A stretch of DNA of 7,216 bases from Alistipes sp. (GTDB lineage Bacteria > Bacteroidota > Bacteroidia > Bacteroidales > Rikenellaceae), in assembly GCA_017561105.1 (NCBI GenBank), contig JAFZDR010000056.1, positions 1 through 7,216 on the forward strand. The letters run 5' to 3'. Below the pieces are notes generated by a model. That model saw nothing but the letters and a program-made list of their open reading frames with translations. It ran no database searches and was not told the origin of the DNA. The position numbers and the translations under genes were made by a program. Every line of letters begins with the position of its first letter. The stretch's first letter is position 1. This document shows positions 1-4,744 of the stretch, piece after piece.

Positions 1-801
1 CTGCGCCTTGTACTAATTTCGGGCCCTTCGTCGAGTGGTAAGACCACGACATCGAAGCGACTTGGTGTGCAGCTGCGCGTCTTGGGATTGCACCCCGTAC
101 TTATATCTACCGATGACTACTTCGTAAATCGCGAGGATACTCCGCGTGACGAGAAGGGCGACTACGACTTCGAGGCGTTGGAGGCGATAGATCTTGCACG
201 CCTTAATCAGGATTTAGGGAGTCTGATGGCGGGTGAAAGCGTCGAAATTCCACGATTTGACTTTATAAGTGGTACGCGCAAGTGGCACGACAACCCGCTG
301 CAGCTCGATAATAGGTCTATACTTATTATGGAGGGTATTCACTCGCTCAATCCGCGCCTTACACCGAGCATTCCCGATACGGCAAAGTTCCGTATCTACG
401 CATCGTGCTTTACATCGGTGGCAATGGATAACACCTCGCGCATACACACTACCGACAACCGTCTGTTGCGCCGCATGATTCGCGACAATGCCACACGCGG
501 AACAAATGCTGCCGACACGATTGCCCGCTGGCCAAGTGTTCGCCGTGGTGAGGAGAGAAATATCTTCCCTTATCAGGAGGAGGCAGATGTGATGTTCAAC
601 TCGTCGTTGTTCTACGAGATTGCGGTGCTGAAGCCTTATGCCGAGCCGCTCTTGCGCGAAATTCCAAACACTCGCCCCGAGTATGCCACAGCGCAGGGTC
701 TGCTAAAGTTCCTGGACAACTTCCACCCTATCGTTACCGACGAAATTCCACCAACCTCGGTGTTGCGCGAGTTTGTCGGCGGCAGCGCGTTCAAGTATTA
801 G
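1..801 (+). CDS. Nucleoside (uridine) kinase-like P-loop protein, 5'-truncated by window edge
   Basis: The reading frame is open from the first base and ends at TAG (799-801), giving 266 residues with no start in the window. It opens on a P-loop, GPSSSGKTT (local residues 8-16), followed by the uridine-kinase hallmark STDDYF (36-41), a PRFDF segment near 84-88 (matching the PxYDF motif of uridine kinases) and MEGIH (110-114). These indicate the uridine kinase/phosphoribulokinase superfamily, which phosphorylates nucleosides such as uridine to the monophosphate in cytoplasmic salvage. Stand-alone uridine kinases carry the P-loop close to the N-terminus. Bacteroidales have a longer form of about 550 residues with a TGS/threonyl-tRNA-synthetase-like N-terminal region, and the 266-residue kinase half here fits that form. 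The missing N-terminus is inference. A GTG at 67 is not the start, because the P-loop lies before it. The gene ends in a palindromic terminator. The kinase fold is secure; the exact substrate is not. Confidence 0.9.
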   Translation: MRLVLISGPSSSGKTTTSKRLGVQLRVLGLHPVLISTDDYFVNREDTPRDEKGDYDFEALEAIDLARLNQDLGSLMAGESVEIPRFDFISGTRKWHDNPLQLDNRSILIMEGIHSLNPRLTPSIPDTAKFRIYASCFTSVAMDNTSRIHTTDNRLLRRMIRDNATRGTNAADTIARWPSVRRGEERNIFPYQEEADVMFNSSLFYEIAVLKPYAEPLLREIPNTRPEYATAQGLLKFLDNFHPIVTDEIPPTSVLREFVGGSAFKY

Positions 802-811
802 TGCTACCGAA

Positions 812-847
812 AAATATAAAGGACTGCAATTGCAGTCCTTTATATTT
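812..847. terminator. Bidirectional terminator, 36-bp perfect palindrome
   Basis: The stretch is perfectly self-complementary about a centre between 829 and 830. The stem core is GGACTGCA/TGCAGTCC, flanked by A/T-rich arms that supply a T-rich tail on either strand. It sits 11 bp after the kinase stop codon and 21 bp from the rpmH stop codon, between two convergent genes. It can therefore end transcription of both. The four central bases (AATT) would form the loop in RNA. Confidence 0.88.
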
Positions 848-868
848 AATCATACTTGAGATTTCTGA

Positions 869-1036
869 TTAGTTGTACTTGAAAGTTGCCTCGTCAGAAA
901 CAGTCAACTTCTTGCGACCCTTTGCGCGGCGAGCAGCCAACACCTTGCGGCCATTCGCAGTAGCCATACGAGCGCGGAAACCGTGCTTGTTGATGCGCTT
1001 GCGGCGCGATGGCTGGTAAGTTCTCTTCATTGCCAT
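869..1036 (-). CDS. rpmH: 50S ribosomal protein L34
   Basis: This 55-residue, strongly basic protein reads [14 protein letters not shown], then [18 protein letters not shown], then [11 protein letters not shown]. That is the full L34 signature (KRTxQPS, HGFRxRM, GRxVLxxRRxKGRxxL). L34 is a small protein of the large ribosomal subunit that binds 23S rRNA. There are two candidate starts: ATG at 1036 (MAMKRT) and ATG at 1030 (MKRT, the usual bacterial N-terminus). Neither has a clear Shine-Dalgarno sequence, so the longer form is given and the true length may be 53. The E. coli protein is 46 residues; the extra length here is a C-terminal tail (DEATFKYN). It has its own promoter and converges on the kinase. 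It is not next to rnpA/yidC, which in many other bacteria are its neighbours. Confidence 0.97.
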   Translation of the reverse strand: MAMKRTYQPSRRKRINKHGFRARMATANGRKVLAARRAKGRKKLTVSDEATFKYN

Positions 1037-1075
1037 AATCGTATAATTTTTATTGTTTTAACTCTCTATTTCGGT

Positions 1076-1092
1076 GCATAGTTACCCTATGC
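1076..1092 (-). other. Short hairpin at the 5' end of the rpmH leader
   Basis: GCATAG (1092-1087 on the minus strand) can pair with CTATGC (1081-1076) across a 5-nt loop, giving a perfect 6-bp stem. It begins at or within a few bases of the predicted transcription start, so it would cap the 5' end of the rpmH mRNA. A role in mRNA stability or translational control is inference. The stem and loop resemble the core of the palindrome at 6865-6880. Confidence 0.5.
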
Positions 1093-1098
1093 GAGGTG

Positions 1099-1129
1099 CA
1101 AAGGTACAACCTTTTTTCGAATTTGCAAA
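1099..1129 (-). promoter_or_regulatory. Bacteroidota-type promoter of rpmH
   Basis: Read on the minus strand, TTTG (1129-1126) is followed by exactly 19 bp and then TACCTTTG (1106-1099). This matches the -33 TTTG / -7 TAnnTTTG consensus used by the primary sigma factor of Bacteroides relatives. Transcription would begin near 1092-1095, leaving a leader of about 55-60 nt before the rpmH ATG. Confidence 0.85.
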
Positions 1130-1167
1130 ACTTTTTTATAAAATCGTACTGATTTTCAGTTTTTACC

Positions 1168-1722
1168 CTACTCCTTAAATAGGTCTATCTCCCCTTTCTC
1201 TACCTTATGGTAGTAGTCGGTGAGAAGCGCTATTACGGGTGATACTACCTCGATAGTATCGGCCACCGCCTTCTCGCCCTTACCCTTTATGCGATAGAGC
1301 ATTGCGGCATAGAGTGCACGAAAGCACAACTCGGTGTCGCTCATCTCGCTCTCCTTGCCAAGGCGCAAGCGCAAAGCGGGCAGATGTTGTGCCAGATGCG
1401 CATATCGCTGGCGATAATCCTCGCCAAGCTCCTGCTGCTGCATAAGGCGCAAGTGGAGGTCGTGGAGGTCGGAGATGAGGTGCAGAGTGTGGTTGAGATG
1501 ACCCGACTCCTCCTTCTTCTCCTGCATAAGCAGATCGGCAATATCCATATACCACGCCAGAAGCATCTGCTCGTGGGCAGTATCGAGCTTGCGAGGCTTC
1601 ACAAGCACCGAATATACAGCCTCGGGCGAGAGTTGCAATGCTCGCAAGAGGTCCTCAATCTGCCACAAATACAAGATGTACTCGGCGATATTCTCCTTTC
1701 GTTTTTGCTGTGCTATATCCAT
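1168..1722 (-). CDS. DUF4924-like all-helical protein of unknown function
   Basis: This is a 184-residue cytoplasmic-looking protein with no signal peptide and no membrane segment. The N-terminus, MDIAQQKRKENIAEYILYLWQIEDLLRA, and the overall length match the Bacteroidota-restricted DUF4924 family as I remember it; this is a recognition call, not a search. The sequence is rich in Leu, Glu, Gln and Lys with few Gly or Pro, which predicts a helical bundle, including a long Leu/His-rich helix near residues 75-95 (HLNHTLHLISDLHDLHLRLM). I see no catalytic motif. The ATG at 1722 lies only 18 nt from its TACCTTTG promoter box, so the mRNA leader is very short. The gene is divergent from lpxK and upstream of rpmH on the same strand, with no convincing terminator between them, so readthrough into rpmH is possible. 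Confidence 0.82.
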   Translation of the reverse strand: MDIAQQKRKENIAEYILYLWQIEDLLRALQLSPEAVYSVLVKPRKLDTAHEQMLLAWYMDIADLLMQEKKEESGHLNHTLHLISDLHDLHLRLMQQQELGEDYRQRYAHLAQHLPALRLRLGKESEMSDTELCFRALYAAMLYRIKGKGEKAVADTIEVVSPVIALLTDYYHKVEKGEIDLFKE

Positions 1723-1740
1723 AAAAAACTGATATTATCG

Positions 1741-1748
1741 CAAAGGTA
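1741..1748 (-). promoter_or_regulatory. -7 element of the DUF4924-like gene promoter
   Basis: TACCTTTG reads 1748-1741 on the minus strand, 18 nt before the ATG at 1722. The expected -33 TTTG is degenerate: the nearest match is TTTC at 1774-1771, 22 bp away. The start site would be about 10-14 nt before the ATG, so the transcript would be almost leaderless. Confidence 0.6.
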
Positions 1749-1777
1749 GTAAAAAATGTAAATTATTTGTGAAAAAA

Positions 1778-1809
1778 TTAGCAAAATTGACAAATTTACT
1801 TTACCTTTG
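1778..1809 (+). promoter_or_regulatory. Promoter of the lpxK-punA-ssb operon
   Basis: TACCTTTG at 1802-1809 is a full match to the Bacteroidota -7 consensus. The -33 position carries TTAG (1778-1781), one mismatch from TTTG, at 20 bp spacing. The start site would be near 1814-1816, giving a leader of about 25 nt that is A/T-rich and lacks a Shine-Dalgarno sequence. This placement rules out the upstream in-frame TTG at 1812 as the lpxK start. Confidence 0.7.
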
Positions 1810-1838
1810 ATTTGGGATATTATAATATATTTGAAAAA

Positions 1839-2906
1839 ATGAAGAGCTTCTTTTTAAAAATAGCATCGCTATTTTATGGTGCCGCAATCAAATTGCGACA
1901 TCTGCTCTTCGATACAAATATACTTCATAGCGAGAAATTCGACATTCCCGTAATCTGCGTTGGTAACATTACCGTTGGCGGTACAGGCAAGACCCCTACG
2001 GTGGAGATGTTGGTGGAGCACTACCTGGAGGAGGAGAAGAATATTGTTGTCCTCTCGCGAGGTTATGGTCGCACAACCAAGGGGTATCGTGTTGTAAATG
2101 TTGACGACTCGTACCGCATGGTGGGTGACGAGCCTCTGCAGATGAAGCTGAAGTTCCCCGATGTTACGGTAGTTGTGTGCGAGAAACGCGCCTTTGCGAT
2201 TCACCGTATCAAAGAGGAGTTCCCCGATACCGATATGATTATCATGGATGATGGTTTCCAGCATCGCTATGTAGAGCCGCTGATCAACATCGTTATCATA
2301 GATGCCAATCGCCCTGTTGAGCGCGACCATCTGCTCCCTTATGGACAGTTACGCGATACCAAGCACTCGCTCCTGCGTGCGCACTACTTCATCGTGACCA
2401 AGTGCCCGGAGGATATGAAGCCTATCGATATGCGCGTTATGCATAAGGTTTTGGTATCGAAGCCGTCGCAAGATATATTCTTCTCTCGTATGTCGCCAAT
2501 GCAGCCTTGCCCGATTTTTGCAGGGGTTGAAGGTACAGTTCAGCACGGCGCCGAGGTTATTGCGATGTCGGGCATAGGCGATAACGATGCCTTCAACAAG
2601 GGGCTCAAACGCAGATATAATGTGGTAGAGATTTTCGATCTCGACGACCATCACTCATATAGAGTGAGTGATCTGCACAAGATGAGCAGACTGTTGGCTA
2701 AACATCCGAATGCCGTCATTATGACAACCGAGAAGGATGCCGTAAAGTTGGCTCATAGTTCGGCTGTTCCTGAGGAGCTACGCAAGAAGTTGTTCTACGA
2801 ACGAATCTCGATGCGCTTTATTGGCAATAGCCGCATGGAACTCTTTGCAAAGATAGATAACGATATAAAGAATCGAGATAATGGAGCGCATATTAGAGGC
2901 TTGTAA
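1839..2906 (+). CDS. lpxK: Tetraacyldisaccharide 4'-kinase (lipid A biosynthesis)
   Basis: LpxK transfers phosphate from ATP to the 4' position of the tetraacylated disaccharide to make lipid IVA, at the cytoplasmic face of the inner membrane. The 355-residue protein shows the family's unusual P-loop GNITVGGTGKTP (42-53), then SRGYGR (73-78), GDEP (96-99), the DDGFQHR motif (137-143), LLPYGQLRD (165-173), DHHSY (270-274) and TTEKDAVKL (296-304). The N-terminal 25 residues form a hydrophobic/basic helix that fits peripheral membrane attachment. Length is typical. I chose ATG 1839 over the in-frame TTG at 1812, because that codon lies directly after the -7 box. Translation from 1839 begins MKSFFLKIASLFYG. 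It is the first gene of a three-gene operon and overlaps punA by 26 bp, which suggests translational coupling. Confidence 0.96.
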   Translation: MKSFFLKIASLFYGAAIKLRHLLFDTNILHSEKFDIPVICVGNITVGGTGKTPTVEMLVEHYLEEEKNIVVLSRGYGRTTKGYRVVNVDDSYRMVGDEPLQMKLKFPDVTVVVCEKRAFAIHRIKEEFPDTDMIIMDDGFQHRYVEPLINIVIIDANRPVERDHLLPYGQLRDTKHSLLRAHYFIVTKCPEDMKPIDMRVMHKVLVSKPSQDIFFSRMSPMQPCPIFAGVEGTVQHGAEVIAMSGIGDNDAFNKGLKRRYNVVEIFDLDDHHSYRVSDLHKMSRLLAKHPNAVIMTTEKDAVKLAHSSAVPEELRKKLFYERISMRFIGNSRMELFAKIDNDIKNRDNGAHIRGL

Positions 2907-3684
2907 TGCCATTCGCACAGCAACAAATAACTTTCAACCAGAAGTAGGTATAGTTCTCGGCACAGGCTTGGGAGGCTTTGTCGACAGTATAAATGTGGAG
3001 TATCGCTTGGAGTACAAGGATATTCCGAATATGCCTGTATCGACCGTTGAGGGCCACAAGGGTTGCCTTATCTTCGGCGAAGTTGGAGGTAAAAAGGTTG
3101 TGGCAATGCAGGGACGCTTCCACTACTACGAAGGTTACACCATGAAGCAGGTAACCTTCCCTATCCGCGTATTGGCTCTGCTCGGCATCAAGAATCTCTT
3201 CGTGTCGAATGCAGCCGGAGGTATCAACACCTCGTTCTGCGTGGGCGATTTGATGATTATCACCGACCATATCAACCTCCTGCCAAATCCGCTTATCGGT
3301 CCTAATATGGCAGAGTTTGGTCCTCGTTTCCCAGATATGCACGACTGCTACAGCCACGCCATCCGCAACAAAGCGACTGCCATTGCCGAGCGTGAGGCTA
3401 TAAAGTTGCAGTATGGTGTCTATGTCGGCACCACAGGTCCAACCTTCGAGACTCAGGCCGAGTATCGCTACTTCAAGGCTATCGGCGGTGATGCAGTAGG
3501 TATGTCAACCGTACCTGAGGTTATCGTGGCACGCCATATGGGTGTTCCTTGCTTCGGAGTGTCGGTAGTTACGAATTGTGGATTGAGCGACGAAAAGGGC
3601 GACCACGAGGATGTTCAGCTCCAGGGTCAGAAGGCCGGCGAGCGTATGGCGCGATTGTTTACAGAGTTGATTAAAGAGCTATAA
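2881..3684 (+). CDS. punA: Purine nucleoside phosphorylase (PNP/MTAP family)
   Basis: It cleaves purine nucleosides with phosphate to give free base and (deoxy)ribose 1-phosphate in cytoplasmic purine salvage. The 267-residue protein has the trimeric PNP motifs in order: GTGLGG (27-32, phosphate loop), VEGHKG (56-61), GRFHYYEGY (78-86), SNAAGGIN (109-116), GPTFETQAE (186-194), GMSTVPEVIVARH (207-219) and TNCG (231-234). Glu190 and Asn232 match human Glu201 and Asn243, which select 6-oxopurines such as guanosine and inosine, so it is a PNP and not a methylthioadenosine phosphorylase. The phosphate-loop Ser of human PNP (Ser33) is Thr28 here, a conservative change. The ATG at 2881 lies inside the end of lpxK in another frame. 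The lpxK-punA order is familiar in Bacteroidales, and ssb follows 13 nt later. Confidence 0.95.
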   Translation: MERILEACNAIRTATNNFQPEVGIVLGTGLGGFVDSINVEYRLEYKDIPNMPVSTVEGHKGCLIFGEVGGKKVVAMQGRFHYYEGYTMKQVTFPIRVLALLGIKNLFVSNAAGGINTSFCVGDLMIITDHINLLPNPLIGPNMAEFGPRFPDMHDCYSHAIRNKATAIAEREAIKLQYGVYVGTTGPTFETQAEYRYFKAIGGDAVGMSTVPEVIVARHMGVPCFGVSVVTNCGLSDEKGDHEDVQLQGQKAGERMARLFTELIKEL

Positions 3685-3697
3685 CAGAGAGAGAAAT

Positions 3698-4186
3698 ATG
3701 ATTAACAAGGTTATTTTGGTAGGAAATGTAGGTCTTGACCCCGAGGTGCGAGCTTTGGAGTCGGGAGCGAAGGTTGCTCGCTTGCGTTTAGCAACAACCG
3801 AGCGTTATTTCGATAAGCAGACAAACGAGGCAAAAGAGCTCACCGAGTGGCACACCGTCACTTTGTGGCGCGGCTTGGCCGATGTTGTAGATAAGTATGT
3901 TCACAAGGGCAGCCAGCTCTATATTGAGGGTTCGTTGCGCACTCGCGAGTGGACAGACAAGGACAACCAGAAGCGTTACACCACCGAGATCATGGCAACA
4001 GATATGAAGTTGCTCGGTCGTCGTATGGAGGGTGCTCAGACACCTGCAACGCCGGGTGTAGTTCAGGACTACGCACAACCAATGGCTGCACCTCAGCCTG
4101 CACCACAGCCGGTATATCAGCAGCCTGCACCTCAGCCTGCAGCACCGGTTATCCCGCAGGATAGCGCAGACGACCTCCCATTCTAA
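3698..4186 (+). CDS. ssb: Single-stranded DNA-binding protein
   Basis: SSB coats single-stranded DNA in replication, repair and recombination and recruits partner enzymes through its C-terminal tip. The 162 residues divide into an OB-fold (about 1-110, opening MINKVILVGNVGLDPEVR, with WHTVTLW at 51-57 and LYIEGSLRTREW at 74-85), a low-complexity linker rich in Pro, Gln and Ala (about 112-153), and the acidic tip DDLPF (158-162). The OB-fold and tip match bacterial SSBs, and the length is ordinary. A purine-rich AGAGAGAGAAAT directly before the ATG may help initiation. It is the last gene of the lpxK-punA-ssb operon and is followed by a strong terminator. The linker is encoded by short repeats. 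Confidence 0.97.
   Translation: MINKVILVGNVGLDPEVRALESGAKVARLRLATTERYFDKQTNEAKELTEWHTVTLWRGLADVVDKYVHKGSQLYIEGSLRTREWTDKDNQKRYTTEIMATDMKLLGRRMEGAQTPATPGVVQDYAQPMAAPQPAPQPVYQQPAPQPAAPVIPQDSADDLPF
4086..4141 (+). repeat. 17-bp direct repeat within the ssb linker
   Basis: The 17-mer CTGCACCTCAGCCTGCA occurs exactly at 4086-4102 and again at 4125-4141, with related Pro/Gln codon runs between. It encodes the repeated AxPQPA segments of the disordered SSB linker. Such repeats can expand or contract by slippage, which would change only linker length. Confidence 0.85.
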
Positions 4187-4204
4187 GGATCTGGTTGAAG
4201 CATA

Positions 4205-4242
4205 AAAAAGATGGCGAGAAACTCAATTCTCGCCATCTTTTT
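4205..4242. terminator. Bidirectional intrinsic terminator after ssb
   Basis: A perfect 16-bp stem (4205-4220 pairing with 4227-4242) closes a 6-nt loop (ACTCAA). The stem core is GATGGCGAGAA/TTCTCGCCATC, with five A residues before and five T residues after. This gives a U-run after the hairpin in both directions. It lies 18 bp after the ssb stop and 15 bp from the stop of the convergent lipoprotein gene, so it serves both. Confidence 0.93.
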
Positions 4243-4257
4243 GTATTAGTATTCGTA

Positions 4258-4731
4258 CTACAAGAATCTATCGGCCTCTACCGAACGGACCATCTCAGGG
4301 GTCTTAGCCTCCTCGATAATCCAAGTAGGGATCTCGGTTGCAGTGTAGATTGCAACATCCGACGAATTCTCCAAGCTTGTAAGGCGTATCATCTTGCCAT
4401 CCGACGAGAAATCCACCTTATACTCACTTGCCAACTCCTTGCCATCGCTATATGCGCCTGTGAGGACATTGTTGTTCAATGCGTAGTTACCCTCGTAGTG
4501 GAACCAGATAACAGAGTAGTTCTGCTGGTAGAGATTGAAGGTGCTATCGTCGTTGAAGGCGATATATACCTGCGGCTTAGCCGCGCTACTTCCGGCCCAC
4601 GATGTCAAACACCACTCTCCTACGAGAGTTCCGTTTTCCTCCCATTTAATAGTCTCTTCGTTGCCACCATTAGGATGACAAGCGAGAGCGCATAACGCCA
4701 CAACTGCTAAAAATATCTTTGTCAATTTCAT
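4258..4731 (-). CDS. Small lipocalin-like lipoprotein
   Basis: This is a 157-residue predicted lipoprotein. MKLTKIFLAVVALCALAC has two lysines, a hydrophobic core and a CALAC lipobox, so the lipidated residue is Cys18. The mature part starts HPNGGNEE and then shows a GxW-type opening, LVGEWCLTSW (36-45), followed by alternating strands such as VYIAFNDDSTFNLYQQ (55-70) and KMIRLTSL (113-120). This pattern fits the lipocalin-like beta-barrel lipoproteins common in Bacteroidales; the family call is by eye and moderate. The frame extends upstream to 4794, but that would overlap the protease gene and bury the signal peptide, so ATG 4731 is chosen. It starts 13 nt after the protease stop codon, implying one transcript. 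The ligand or partner is unknown; binding a small molecule or the protease is speculation. Confidence 0.8.
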   Translation of the reverse strand: MKLTKIFLAVVALCALACHPNGGNEETIKWEENGTLVGEWCLTSWAGSSAAKPQVYIAFNDDSTFNLYQQNYSVIWFHYEGNYALNNNVLTGAYSDGKELASEYKVDFSSDGKMIRLTSLENSSDVAIYTATEIPTWIIEEAKTPEMVRSVEADRFL

Positions 4732-4744
4732 ACTCTCAACTTTT

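Noticed and set aside
1148..1160. ACTGA/TCAGT hairpin as a terminator of the DUF4924-like gene
   Set aside because: Only a 5-bp stem with a 3-nt loop and no immediate U-run; too weak to call.
1384..1749. Plus-strand open frame opposite the DUF4924-like gene
   Set aside because: Leu/His-rich low-complexity shadow; it also runs across the promoter of the minus-strand gene.
1812..1838. Upstream in-frame TTG as lpxK start, adding nine residues
   Set aside because: It lies directly after the -7 box TACCTTTG, so it would be at or before the transcription start; ATG 1839 gives a normal LpxK N-terminus.
4195..4695. Plus-strand open frame after ssb
   Set aside because: It begins within the terminator hairpin and is antisense to the lipoprotein gene with its signal peptide.
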